A stretch of 64,000 nt of DNA. It comes from Pseudoscleropodium purum (Eukaryota > Streptophyta > Bryopsida > Hypnales > Brachytheciaceae). The stretch's first letter is position 1; every line of letters starts with the position of its first letter. Positions 42,705 through 55,259 of the stretch are shown in pieces. The notes beneath the pieces are model-generated. The model had not been told where the DNA came from. It worked only from the letters and a program-made list of their open reading frames with translations, and made no database searches. The stretch is taken from the NCBI GenBank assembly GCA_963969395.1, contig OZ017795.1, forward strand, positions 12,214,001-12,278,000. Reading direction: 5' to 3'. A program made the position numbers and the translations under genes.

Positions 42705-45225
42705 ATGAAGTGTTCATTTCAACAATCATTCACAAGCATTGAAGACAACAATACAATGTCACTTCCTATCTTCGCTGTTGCATGTACTGTAGGTGCAATT
42801 AGGAAGGCAAATAAAGACAAGCTTTAGAAGCACAGGGGTACCATTCACCAAAAGCAATGGCACGTATTGAATAGTGAAAACCACCCTGCTTTCAAAGGTT
42901 GGGAGGACAAGCCTCAGCCATGGACTATGTAGATGTGCAAAGAGTAAATTAAATGGTATCACATCAACAAATTCTTTCTGGCTTGGCGACATCATTATAA
43001 TCATCACACCAACAAGGCCAATTTGAAGTACTGTGAAAACGAGGATTTCACACAAAGGTGTTTCAAATTGTGGCAAGTCCTCTATAGGATCCCTTTTGTT
43101 GAAAAAAATGAAGTGTCTCTTTTCCTTGCAAGAGGCGCATATGTTGAGGTGGTGCTAAACAAAGAGGTCAATTGAACAACAGTCAAAGAAAGCACATACA
43201 TACAACGGCTAGAAAGTGGTTTAATACCAAGAAGTGTTTTGGCTTTCCAAGAAGGAAGATTGGGACATGTTTGAAGTGCATATACAATTTTCTAGCATGT
43301 AGAAGGTAGAGACTGAGGAATCTGAAGAAGATAATGATTCTAATGGTATGTGAATTACAAGGATCGCATGAGTTATTGAAAAGGTTGTTGTCCCTTCCGA
43401 AGTTCAGACTGTGATGGATGATGGAGCTAGACCATCACAAGGACATAGAGCTAGGCAACCTTCAAAAATGCAACGATCTACCATGCAGGTTGGTTCTAGA
43501 TTAGCATCAACAATTGTTCCAAACAAAATTTTGCCACAACAAGATGCCAACAGAGTCTTTGACTTTGGATCAGATGATGATACAACCATAGAAGTAGTTG
43601 GTGGCACTCTAAATCTTCAACCTCATGTGGCTACAAGGGTGAACACTATAACTTTGGCACAAGCTTTGGTTTTGTTGAAGACCAAAAACACTATGATTGC
43701 CTCACTGCAATGTACTGTGAAGAAATTGCAAGATGAATGCAAACAACAAAAAACTATCATTTTTCAGCAATGTATGGAACTGAAAAGCCTTTAAGAAAAA
43801 AAGCATGACATTTTTCCTTTATTTGATATGGACAATAGCTTGATTGACCATGATCCAATGCAATTAGACAAGGTAGTAGGGGACCTTACAAACGATGTCC
43901 ATCACCATTCTCCTCCTGTCAAACATACAAAACGTCCAGCAAATTTTCCAAATGCAAAAGTCCTATTGCCATCATGGAGATAGGTCCAATCCCATGGGTG
44001 ACCTCTAGGAGATCCAAGATTCCTTCTCATTCCTGGCCCATTCAAGCTTCGTAGCCTCAGAAAAGGCATTGGAACTTTAAGCAGAAAACTTGACATTTTG
44101 AGGGTGGTTGTTAGAGTTAGCAGCTACATACTACCATTAGAAGGTTGCATGCATTCTTTCCATAGATAGATCACAACAAGTTGCCTTGAAGTTGGAGAAA
44201 GTTTCCAAAAACTTCATTGGAAATGCTCCAAAATGAGAGAACGGACTCACCTCGTTGGCTTTGTTAGAAGACATGCATCTTGATGATATGCCCATGCTTG
44301 TTGAAAAGAATGTTATAGATTGGACACACAATGGTTGGGACCATGAAAACTAGAAGTCTAGCCACTTTGAAATGAAGTAATAGAAGTTATTGTAGCCAAA
44401 GCTTGCACCTTTTGTCTTGGACCATACGAAATGCCCTATTTGTTTGGAGCAATTTGGGCCCGAAGGAGGATAGGCACTTCGATCATGTGCACATGTGTAC
44501 CATCCTCAATGTTTCATCACGCAATGTCTGATTAGATGGCGTTGTGTAATTTGTTTAGCACCATTCCATGATTATTTGTATGCCATGTTCAATTTGATGA
44601 CTTACATGCCACCTTCTTGGGAACACTATGGTGATACAACGTTAGAGACGAAATTTTGGGGCAAAGACTTGCTTTGGAGTTGGCGACAAGCGAAACATGA
44701 TTTGGAAAAGGGACCTGCTAGCTCGTAATTGAATTGGGAAACTGACCTAGCCAAAATCACTAAAGTTGCATTGAGGCTCATAGGAAGCAGATTACAAAAT
44801 GAAGGCAAGAAGACTTTTTTCTACTAATGCCTTGGTAGATATTTTGATATCAACTCAAAAATCTTCAAGTGGGGTCCTTATCTATAAGGTCATCTTTGGA
44901 ATTTAGAAGGACAAAGATTAGCCAACCACGGAAATGCGTCCCTAGAAGATTTGAATTCTATGCAATACCTTGACTCTACATACGGGCCTTATTACCAAAG
45001 TCAAGCACTCAACTATCTACTCCAAGAACACTTCCTGCAAACAAGACCCTCCAAGCTTTGAAAGACTCCAACATCTTGGATTCCATTTTGAATGTGGACG
45101 GACTTGCTTTGCAAACTCGTGGCAAACGTTGGCTTGAGCTTGGAGGTTCATCAAATGTTCCTCCACATGGTCAAGAAAGTGGTTTTCAAAACAAACCAAA
45201 TCTTATGGAATAAGCACTTTCTATT
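42705..45225 (+). pseudogene. Decayed gene C1: KGW/PKPW-type domain, acidic stretch, coiled coil, RING-H2-like
   Basis: Family not recognised. From ATG 42705 the frame is open except for TAG stops and shows AFKGWEDKPQPW, then WYHINKFFLAWRHHYN, NKANLKYCEN and FLARGAYVEVVLNK (to about 43175). An acidic stretch VETEESEEDNDSN follows, then a coiled-coil region (to 43794, CTVKKLQDECKQQKT). Near 44428-44560 a RING-H2-like cysteine/histidine pattern appears: CPICL, then CAHVYHPQC, then CVIC. The pattern continues to about 45225 with further stops. The first half is shared with C2 (47064-48116) and C3 (55260-56730). A RING would suggest an E3 ubiquitin ligase; this copy cannot encode one. Confidence 0.65.
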
Positions 45226-47063
45226 GTTGGTTAGTTCTACATACAAATAGTTGGATATGCATTCTCGTAAAAATCTATGTTATGTAAGGCCACTAGTACA
45301 TGGTCATATGCCTATATAGTATGAAGGTACACATATACGCTTGTACTACTCCGTGGTTTAGGGTTATTTGTGGATTCTTCTTCAATGCATTGTACTATAT
45401 TCGTGTATTGCAATTTTATATTGCTTTGATTTTGAATATTTTCTATATTACTTTCAATTCCAAATACTTGGTCAATGCTCAATCATATTGAAAATGAAAA
45501 AATTGTTATTCTTTTCAAATGGATTGTATTAACCTCTAAATTTCCAAGGCCATTTTTCTGTCAAAATCACTCAAAACTTCCACTTCTGTTGCATTCACCC
45601 AAAAAAACAAAACAAAAACTTTTTCTTAGAATCTAACCATAGAATCTTGTAATTTACTTGTTTAAGATCATGTGGTAAAAATTTCATGAATTTTGACTAT
45701 ATAGATTGGAAGATATTAGCATTCAAAGTTGAAGAAGAAATTTTTTTTGAATAGTGGCTTGCAATTTGAGTAGACTTTGACCGCCAATTTTGAAATATTT
45801 TTGCACCCTAAACTTTGAATTGAAATTTTTTAATGTTGGAGAATTGAATTCTAAGTTTAGGAATTTAAAAAACAACAAAAAACACTTGATTTTCATTCTT
45901 TATAAAATTGTTAAGTAGTAGTAGGTCTAAGATTGAAGAAAACCCAAAATTGTTAATAATTCCCAGATGGGATTGAAAGACAATAATACCAATGGTGAGA
46001 TTGATTTAGCAAGAAAAAAACCAAACACCACATTTTTAAAAACAAAATTTGTGAAAAATTGTGGAAATTGCATTCAAAAATGAATCCTACAAGTTAATTT
46101 TTCAAGAAGATGCTTAAATTGCCCCCAAAATAAGATTGTTTGTAACTTTCTCATTATTAGTCCAAATAGAACAAATCAAAGCTTCACATGTAGACAAAAA
46201 TATAGAATTTGAGAAGCAAAAAAAATTTAATTGATTTTGATTTTTTGCCATTTCGAGGGGGCTGCCCGTCGAGTTCAGTTTCAAGCTTTTTGTGGTATTA
46301 TTTTTGCTTAGGACATACATCCATTCATCTAGTGAAAAGATTTCTAGAAATTGGAAATATAGTTTTGTAAATGAACAAAAATACTAAATGTCTACATCTA
46401 GTCACCAACCTCTTATACCTTTCCTTGAAATTGCAAGTACTAATTCCAAACAATGCAAACAAATATGAGTACATAATTCCATGTTAAAGGAGAAGGGGAC
46501 AAAAAAATATCCAATTTTTTCTTCAAATTAACCAATAGGCCAATACCACTATTTCTTCTATACAAATTGATGAGAGAAGACTATTAAAAGCTTGAACCAT
46601 GTACATTGCAAAATGCCATTGAAACATTATATTTATTTATTTACTTGACATACAAGATATCAAAGAAAATTATTTTTCTACAATGTTTCTTATAATTGTA
46701 ATCTTGATCAATTGTGACTTTTTCATCTGATGAGGACGTCACTCATTCTAGGCTTAGGCCTCATTTCCTCTATCTCTACTTCTTTTTTCCCAAAGGTATC
46801 CCTAGACCACCTACTCCATACTCTATAGTACTCACACTTAGTACCCAATTTACAATCTTCATCTTCCAATATTGCATAGTTTTTTCATGGAACTTCACCA
46901 GCTCCTAAAGCGTTTGTAATTCTCTATCCTTCTCTCCATGTATAGGGACTATAGCCAAAAGGACTGTCTATGAGGCATGTTCTATAGTAGCATCATGATA
47001 TTCTTTTTCTTTTATTTCAAGATTGAGGGTTCTTTTTTTTTGCTTTGCCACTCAACGTCTATA
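45226..47063. other. AT-rich spacer with a dispersed-repeat copy
   Basis: Bases 45527-45745 repeat the 22970-23165 segment (TTCCAAGG, AACCATAGAATCTT, AAATTTCATGAA, GACTATATAGA). No gene is recognised; a possible C-terminal half of C2 was looked for and not found. Confidence 0.6.
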
Positions 47064-48116
47064 TTAAAGGGTTTCAAGTTTTGATTTCCATATCATATAC
47101 TCATCTGTTACATAGGCCTTTCCACTTCTACATTTCTTCAAGTACAAATCACGGTTGGTCTTGAAAACATCAAAGTCTTTATCATTCTCTTCAATGGCTT
47201 TAGTTATAGACTTCAACTTCAGCTTCAAATCATCCACGAAGCTATGATTGGCCTCACTCTCCTTCAAAATCTTCAATTGTTCTTTCTTGGCTTACAAAGT
47301 GAACGTTGTACTTTGTACTTTTGCAAGCAATATTAATTCATCATCCTTTGAATCATTTCTACCACCACTTTGCTCTTCTCCTTTGATTGTAATAGGGTCC
47401 TCAACACATTTCCCCTCCTGATTAGTTCCTCCCCTTAATGCCTTCACTTTTTTCTCCATGGAAACATCTTCATCTTTGCTCAGGAAAGAATACTTGTCAT
47501 ATTTATGAGTATGTTCATCATCGCTTGAAGTAGCCAACCACACTATCTTTTCATTGGGAACAATTGACTTCCCAGGCTTCACGAGTCAAAGCATTGTCTT
47601 CCAATCCTGGGGTAATTTTATCCCTACTAATTTGGCCTACTCCAGATGGATACCCATAGGAAGCTCCTTCAGCATTGTCCAATCCACTTTCTTCTTCAAT
47701 ATCACTTCAATATATATCATTTGGGCTAGAAAGAAACAAAAATCATCGTTGCAATACATCTTGTCTTCCAAATACAAAGCAAACCACACCTCACAGCATC
47801 TGCGCATGAAGGCTATGTTCTTGTAATATGCAAGATTTACCTTGTTGGTAGTCACGTGTTTATGATGATGGTACAATGGAAATAACTTAGAGATGTGGAA
47901 CCAATCCACATATTTTTTAACTGTTAAATAACTCCAAGGTTTAGGTTCAGTTCTCCAACCCTTAAAAGCCTTGATCTTGAGATGGATCAAGATTGTGGCA
48001 CGCTTTTTGTGCTTCTTCTTGGCTCATTGTCGATCCTTGTTGCAAATCTCCTTTTTCTCCTTCAAAGTAAGGGATTTAAGGCTACGAAGGAGCAATGGTG
48101 GTGGCTCGTTCTCCAT
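47064..48116 (-). pseudogene. Decayed gene C2 (same family as C1 and C3)
   Basis: From ATG at 48116: an open N terminus (MENEPPPLLL), a stop after about 30 codons, then IKAFKGWRTEPKPW, KYVDWFHISKLFPLYHH, NKVNLAYYKN and FFLAQMIYIEVILKKKVDW (47990-47637). A Ser/Asp/Glu-rich part (WLATSSDDE, 47582-47292) and a short coiled coil (SITKAIEENDKDFDVF, 47276-47064) follow. The same pieces occur in the same order in C1 and C3. A family-B motif block lies 350-540 bases upstream, reading toward the gene. Function unknown. Confidence 0.65.
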
Positions 48117-48469
48117 GGTTTAGGACCTAGAGTGTGGGTGCTGAAAATTAGACTATTGATACTAATATACTATGTGTCTATGTCAAATGCAAGAAGGAAT
48201 GGCCCTTATTCTACCCGAGTCAAACTATAGATCAATTGTACTTCACATTTACAAAAATGCAATCTTACACATTTACAATGGCAATCAAGTTTGGAAATGT
48301 GTCATTTAAAGTGTAAGTTATATCGTTGAAAAATATGAGGTGCAAAAGGATAGAATATCCCCTTCACAACTCAAGCCCAACTCACATGCATGCAATTAGC
48401 CACTAGGTGGATGATAGACAATGTGCAGTAGAGGAAGTGGCAACTAGCAGTCCAAGCAATTGGCATTAG

Positions 48470-48655
48470 TACCCGAGGTCGCCTTGGGGCGAACATAGGT
48501 TGCCAGGACAGGGTGAGTGCAGGTTTGGGGTGACTGCGGGTCAAGGTGAACACACATTTAGGGTGACCGCGAGTTGAAGGAAAAACACATCTAAGGCAAC
48601 TGCAAGTTGAAGGTAGCACATATCTAGGGCAACTGTGGGTCGTGGGCCTACTGTG
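48470..48655 (-). repeat. Family-B motif block upstream of gene C2
   Basis: On the minus strand it reads GACCCACAGTTGCCC, CTCGCGGTCACCC, GACCCGCAGTCACCC: the same motif and direction relative to the gene as at C1, C3, kinase 2 and hAT-B. Confidence 0.72.
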
Positions 48656-48807
48656 TTTGGACTTCATATGCTAAAGACTACTTGGACTTATACTAAATAT
48701 ACATCTAGTATTTGTAGAATTATTTGTCTAATATTCACCTTCTAATTTGTAGGCCACAATTACTTTGGAAGATGAATTTTATAGGATAGAAATGCAACTA
48801 TTGTAGA

Positions 48808-49116
48808 CAGGGTTGACAGGACGTCTGGACGCGGACGTTGTGTCCGCAGCGTCCGCTGACATTCGCGTCCTAGCGGACGCAGCATCCGCTTGTCCGCTTG
48901 TTTGTCCGCTTGTCCGTCCGTCCGATTACGGCCGTCTGATCGACGTGCGGACTGATTTGGTCCGCACAATCTAGGCGTTCGCCTCGGGCGGTCGGGCCGT
49001 CCGCCCCGTCCACTTTCCGACGGCGGTCGGGACGCTGCGTCCGCTAGCGTCCGGACGTCCGGACGTTCGGAAAACGGACGCTATTTTGGGGCGGACGTTG
49101 AAATTCGTCAACCTTG
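48808..49116. mobile_element. 309-bp hAT-A deletion derivative (MITE), TSD ATTGTAGA
   Basis: Starts CAGGGTTGAC, ends GTCAACCTTG, with perfect 8-bp duplications ATTGTAGA (48800-48807 and 49117-49124). The left ~90 bases match the hAT-A Y-end and the right ~60 bases match the X-end (CTATTTTGGGGCGGACGT). It is filled with GGACG/GTCCGC motifs, has no coding sequence, and is presumably mobilised by the family-A transposase. Confidence 0.93.
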
Positions 49117-49124
49117 ATTGTAGA

Positions 49125-50444
49125 AGAAATTTTTTAAGAAAAGAAGTAATTTTTTTATAATCCTAAAAAAATTAGATTGTAATTTAAATCATGTTTAATA
49201 CTTCTTCATTTTTTTGAATAGAAATAAAAATGAATAATTTGTATACCTTTTCCAACAAATGGGTAAGAAGTCTAGATTGAGCTAAATAGAGTTTGCCAAA
49301 ATCTATTAAATTGATATACCCATCATGTAGGGAAATTTAACAATCAACAGAATTAGCTTATTGTTTAAAATACCTTCCAAATCTTTGGAATCATTCTAAT
49401 TATTTTATTATCTTAATCAAATTACATTGATTCTCACATTTTGAATATTCCTCAAAAATTGGGTTAAAATTTTGGGAAGATTTAGAATCAATTTTTTTGT
49501 GCAAAATCAGACTACAAATTTCCAAAAAAAATGCATTTCTGGAAATCCCTAAAATCCCTTTCATTGTAAACAAATTGTAGATTTTTTTTTCTTTTCTAAA
49601 ACAGTGCACTTCATAATTCAAATTTAAATACTTCCAACATTTAAATTTGAATGTTGAAAAATGCAAGAAATATACAAACTTCTAATTCAAGAAGTCCCTA
49701 GTCTATAAAATATTTATATTTTTTTCACTCTATCATAAATTCACCTTTGAAAATTTAAAAACACATAGTGGGCCCTCTTGATCCTTCACAAGTTAAAAAA
49801 CTATTGTACGATATGTAATTTTCAATGCTCATCGGGTAGAGTGGTGAACTTCCAAAAATGTGAGGGAAAAATATGAAATAAATGTCTAATTCATTTTCTA
49901 GCCCATACTTAGACATATGTGGAGTGCTTCGAATCCTTTCCTTTTGAATTTTCAATCAACAATTTGAAAGTTCTGTGGGACTAGTTTGCGGGTTTTTATG
50001 GCTTTGATAGTTTAAAATATATTATTTCATTCTTTTTTTCAACATAATCCTTGATTTAACTCTTTCAAGTCCTTTATTGAACTCATAGTTTATATGAAAT
50101 AAGTCTATAGGGTGTAGATTGTCATTACAACATTACCATTATTGGAATTGACATCTTCCAATCCCATCACTAAGTTCTTAGCAATCAACAAATTTTAATC
50201 ATTCTCAACTTTTTTCAATTTAATTACTATTTTTTATCTCAAAGACTCCAAGTCCCAACTTCTCTCTTTAACTTAGTTATGAGGTGCCTTAATTTAAACA
50301 TGTATAACTCCAATGAACTTCACTCAATTAAAAATGTAATCCACATTTTTGTAATTGAACTTAGTTTGGGGATTCCACCCAAACATCCATACCCTTTCTT
50401 TTATTGTTTAAAAAATTAACATGGTCCAAAATTAAACATGAATA
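49125..50444. other. AT-rich spacer, no gene recognised
   Basis: Very AT-rich. Frames are short and without known motifs. Confidence 0.6.
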
Positions 50445-50750
50445 TGAAAATGGTTTGCGTATTAGAGTCATATGATTTTACTCACCAAAAAAAATATGGA
50501 ATATGGAATTAAATGGTTTGTATGTGAGAGTCATATGATCTAACAAACCAAAAAAATATGGAATATGGAATTAACTGGTTTGTGTATGAGAGTCATATGA
50601 TCTAACACACCAAAAAAATATGGAATATGGAATTAACTGGTTTGTGTATGAGAGTCATATGATCTAACACACCAAAAAAATATGGAATATGGAATTAACT
50701 GGTTTGTGTATGAGAGTCATATGATCTAACACACCAAAAAAATATATATT
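50445..50750. repeat. Minisatellite, 62-bp unit, about 4.7 copies
   Basis: The phrase TCATATGATC starts at 50531, 50593, 50655 and 50717, an exact 62-bp period; a diverged first unit lies 63 bases earlier. The last units are nearly identical, so expansion was recent. Each unit contains GGAATATGGAATTAACTGG. Confidence 0.92.
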
Positions 50751-51169
50751 ATGGAAATGTGGTGTACGAAAAATAAAGGCACACCTCAAATAAGTGAATA
50801 ATAAATGCTATCAATTTAGATCAATCTCTAAGCTTTTATTTTGCATCTAATTAAGAAGCTAACATTTACTAGTAATAGACTAAATTCATTGGTAATAAAA
50901 AGTACTGAGGATACAAATTATACCATGTTTGCACAAGAAGATTCAAATTAGACATTCAATGCATACAACTAAGCCATCCACAATTCCACATTGAGTCATG
51001 CACATTACTTTTTACTTTTGAAAAAATTGTACTTCATATTAAAATATGTTTATATAGTTACAAGGATATATCAAAATGGTTGGCATTCAACTATGCCAAC
51101 ATTTGTATTCCTACTAGAAGTAGTAACATCCTGTGCTATTACAAGACAAAGTCAAAGAAAACAAATTTG

Positions 51170-53016
51170 GGGGGCTTCATGAACCATGGTTTACCCATGA
51201 GAAAGTCCACACCACTTGGGCACATGTTACTCTTTTATCAAATTTTAGATGAAAAAGCTCCCGTACCTTCATTGCAAAGTACCTTAGACCATCTTGATGG
51301 AGGAATATGTCATGATCTATTTCAACAATGTTATGAATTTTCAGTGCTTGGCACAATTTTCCAATAGAAAATGGGTTAGATTTGACTGTATATTAGTATT
51401 AGGGTTGAATCTTTTCTAGACTTGATGAATTTTGTGGCCCATACTGATAGAACAAATCTAGAGCCACCCACCATTTACTCGACATTAAATTATGCCTTTT
51501 TGCCTCTATTTGATAACCATAATGTGAAGGAGCTCCTTCCTTAATATGACTTGCAATTCCCCAATCACAAATCCTGATGTTGGTAACCTCGTCTAAATAT
51601 TTAGGATAATGGGACAAAATATTCATGAGAGACAAGTCATTATGTAGCACCCCTGAATTGTGCACAAGACTCATCACATAAACTAGGGTCCATGCCAACT
51701 TTGTTGTGTGCTTTTGGTAGAGACTAATTTCTTTTTTTTGGTCATCTTGAAGTTCCTTGACCAACTTAATTTGATGCTAATCCACATGTGCCACTACCTT
51801 GTCATTGAGCCCAATTAGTTTACGCAAATGACCCCCATTCCACTACAACGTATATGCCTCCATTATATCATCGTGGATAGCCAAAAATTTGATGATGGCT
51901 AGATGATTTAAAGAACACACCAAAGCCTTTGTAGATTGTTCCACCCACACAGCAAGCCAATTCTTGGCCTTTGACACTTTTCCATCAAATTGTACATTTG
52001 GCAAGATTGTATTCATCCCTTCAAAGTGTACCTTGCACACCTTTCTATACCCATTTTGATTGTTATATCTAGTGAGGGAAACTACCTTCACTGTGGAGTA
52101 GATACACAATCCACCATCTTGAGACAACATAACCTTCAAAGTGTCAATTTGCCACCCATACCCTTTAGATTCAACCTTGGAAAGCCTTTTTGTTGTTGTT
52201 TGCCACCACTCCATCAACTTGTGGAATTCCTTGGATCAGGGTTGACAAATCTCTACGTCCGCCCAAAAAAGGCGTCCGTAACCCGGACGTCCGTCCGCAG
52301 GGACACAAAGTCCTTTATGCCGTCGGAAAGCGGATGCCTCAGCCGCGGCGGACAGGCGGGGCGGATGAGATGGGCTGACGGGATAGGCGGACGGGCGACC
52401 GCGGGACGGTTGGAATAGGGCGGTCGGGGAAGCGGACGGGGGAGATGGTCCTCGGTCGGAGCAGTCAAACGGTCCAGGCGGACGCTGCGTCTGCTAGACT
52501 TGCAAATGTCAGCGTCCGCGTCCGGACGTCCGACCGTCCTGTCAACCCTGCCTTGGATTCATCACTTTTAAGAAATCCAAGCACTATAGGGCACAACTCT
52601 CCCATCAACTTTTTGGTGTTGAATATACATGCTTGAATACAATTGTCAATCCATTTCTAGAATTGATCAAAGTATGTTTCATCTATGTCACCATAATCAG
52701 AGGAGTCTTTGCACTTCTTTGTAATTAGGGCCTCCAAATCCCTTTTCAATGCATCAATGCCTAGTCCTTTATGCCTCAAGTACTTGCTCTCTAAAATTTG
52801 TACAATTTGGCCCTTATACCACTCCAAGCACACTTGATATGCAAAGTTCGTATAATGAGGTGGAGGGTAGGTTGGGTCCTCGTCGTGTGTTGTCTTTGGC
52901 TTGTTTGGCTTGGAAGAACTAGGCCCCCCCGTTGATGTACTTGTAGATATTTTGACCTGGAACCTCGTGGGATCATCAAGATCTCTATCCCAAATGGACT
53001 TCCTTAGAGTAGACAT
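51170..53016 (-). pseudogene. Kinase-like pseudogene 2, split by a hAT-A MITE
   Basis: Relative of the hAT-A kinase-like gene. From ATG 53016: an N-terminal part with WYKGQIVQILESKY and DETYFDQF, then the MITE (52237-52550), then YRKVCKVHFEG (N-lobe), IKFLAIHD, a TAG where the relative has Trp, WNGGHLRKL, LHNDLSLMNIL (catalytic loop, HND), ICDWGIAS (DWG) and SKWWVALDLFYQYG. The VAIK lysine context is altered (QFDGKVSKAK). Below 51399 the frame is broken, with C-lobe remnants to about 51170. It shares the HND and DWG variants with the first kinase-like gene, so these are family traits rather than decay. A family-B motif block lies just upstream. Confidence 0.78.
52237..52550. mobile_element. 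314-bp hAT-A MITE inside kinase-like pseudogene 2, TSD CCTTGGAT
   Basis: Perfect termini CAGGGTTGAC and GTCAACCCTG, with perfect 8-bp duplications CCTTGGAT (52229-52236 and 52551-52558). The left end matches the hAT-A X-end (AATCTCTACGTCCGCCC), the right end the Y-end. No coding capacity. Perfect TSDs and termini indicate a young insertion. Confidence 0.95.
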
Positions 53017-53144
53017 GGTTGCCGCTATCGAGAACTTTGAACAAAAATTGGCAAAAAGTCCCCCTACAAATTCGCACCTTGGCCCACAAGCATACATTCA
53101 ACCACTTTGAGGTGGATGAAAGCCAATGCACAAGGCCAAGAGTG

Positions 53145-53760
53145 GTGACCTTGGGTGGGTGGGCCTTCTTAAGTACCCGTAGTTGCCTTGGGGCGCATGC
53201 AAGTCAAGTCACGTTGGTTTAGGGGTGACCACGGGTTTGGAAGGGGCGACTGTGGGTCTGGAAGGGGTGATCGCAGATCCTAGGGTGACTATGGGTTCTA
53301 AGGCGACCATGGGTACATATTCCCTTAATTTCAGAAGTGAACTTCTAAATTGAACCTTTCCCGATCCATGGTTGCCCTAGAGTTACACTCGCCTCAAGTG
53401 TCCAAGAATTTGGTCCCAAAAGGTTGGTTTATCCTTCTAGACCCATAGTCGCCCCAAACCTATAGTTGCTCCAAACTCACAGTTGCCCCAAGTGGCCAAC
53501 ATTTTGGCTTCAAAAGTCTGGTCAGCTTTGGTGGACCCGCAGTCGTTCTAAACCTATACTCGCTCCAAATCCATGGTTATTTCAAAAGGCAAAGAATTTG
53601 GCACCCAAAACCCTGGTTCGCCCTTCATAAACCGTAGTCACCTTAGACTTACACTTGCCTAGACCTGTGGTCATCCCAAGTGTCTAAGAATTTGACACCC
53701 CAAACCTTGGTTTGCACTTTTGGACCCATGGTCGCTGCAAAAGGCAAGAGAGATAGTAAG
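53145..53760 (-). repeat. Family-B motif block upstream of kinase-like pseudogene 2
   Basis: The largest block: many degenerate copies of the motif. Those nearest the gene read toward it on the minus strand (GACCCACAGTCGCCCC, AACCCGTGGTCACCCC). From about 53360 outward most read in the opposite direction. Confidence 0.75.
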
Positions 53761-54659
53761 GTCAAATCTCCACTAACTCAGATTGAATCTTACATTTATG
53801 AAATGTGATGTTCCATTAAGTCTCCAATGTTAGTGAATAGTTAGGTAGTATTGTGTCAACAACATATTATTACTTAGCATAGTGAATTGTTAAAGGTTTT
53901 TCTAAACTCTAAACCCTATATTCTATATCCTATACACTAATTCTAATGGAAGAACTTTTATTTTATATATATATATATATATATGATGAATCCCCTATAT
54001 ATTTAAATTTTTTATTATATTATATTTGTAGTTGTTAATTTATTTCAGTGAGAATACTCTCACTATAATTCTATAAATGTAAACTATTCAAAGATCCCAC
54101 CTAAAACTCTATATCAAAAAACATGCCATATTCAAATGAAAAGTTTAATTTCTTCAAAAGTTATACTTAAGAAGAATTGGAGATGACTAGTATGATGTTT
54201 GAATTGAAACTCCAATGAATTAAAGGAGGGCCAACTTGAATATAATTTTCTCCCCTTTTAATATATCCTTTCTTACCTCTAAAAAAAATAAACTCCTCAC
54301 TTGTTGCATGAATTAATAGTTTTTCTACATATTAGTGAAAGGGTTAAAATGGAAATCAAATGTCTTTCCTCTCATTCCTAAATTGGAAATGATTTATAAA
54401 GAATTGGAGGTGACTAGTAAGATGTTTGAATTGAAATTCCAATGAATTAGAGGAGGGCCACCTTCAATATAATTTTCTCCCCTTTTAACATATCCATTTT
54501 TTCCTTTAGAAAAAATAAACTCCTCACTTGTTGCATGAATAAATAATTATGATTAATTGTACAGTATTGGTGGGAGAATTGGAAAGCTCTAAGTTTGAAT
54601 TTAAAAAGATTATCTCCTATGTACATGGTGGCAAATTCAAAAATGACTTTTGCTACTCT
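53761..54659. repeat. AT-rich spacer with a ~150-bp direct repeat and AT microsatellite
   Basis: Segments 54172-54320 and 54399-54547 are close direct copies (both contain GATGTTTGAATTGAAA, TATAATTTTCTCCCC and ACTCCTCACTTGTTGCATGA). A TA microsatellite lies near 53965-53986. No gene recognised. Confidence 0.75.
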
Positions 54660-54890
54660 CCCATGACCCATGGTCGCCCTCCTATTTTTTGGAAGGCATA
54701 TTTAAAAAGCTCTTTTTTAACCCGTAGTTGCCTTATCCACACACGCCCTAGTTTAAGGTTTACCACATGAGCTTCCTAAATCCTAGTACCCGTGGTCACC
54801 CCAATCTGACCCATGGTTGCATCATTTGTACCTGTAGTTGCCCTAACCTGCACAAATCCCCATGTGCACTTGCCCAGGGCAACCTTGGAT
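54660..54890 (+). repeat. Family-B motif block upstream of gene C3
   Basis: Copies read GACCCATGGTCGCCC, AACCCGTAGTTGCC, ACCCGTGGTCACCCC: same direction as gene C3, whose recognisable part begins about 370 bases further on. Confidence 0.72.
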
Positions 54891-55259
54891 AGTAAAACCA
54901 ACTCTGGATCCTGTCTTCATCACTTCTAGTACTGCGCTCTATCTTCTATCTAGCTTGAAGTACTTGGATGGGTGCTTGTGTGTTAGAACTTTGGTCTTAA
55001 ACCCTTGCACCACCTTTTATGTACCCACACTCATTGTAGACATTTAGTTCTTTTGTAAAATACACTTGTTTGCATATTGTGAATGTACAAGTGGGAGCAT
55101 GTTATTGTAATTACTTTAATTGAATTTACAGCATGTGTGAATATACTGCTACTTTATAAAGAGTTGCATGTACACCCTTAGCCTAGTGTAGCCCTTTGTG
55201 AGATTTTAGAATAGTTCATTTCCATCATAATCTCTTGTGATGGTGCCAAACATAAAGAA

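Noticed and set aside
50445..50750. CRISPR array
   Set aside because: Head-to-tail 62-bp units without unique spacers, in plant nuclear DNA.
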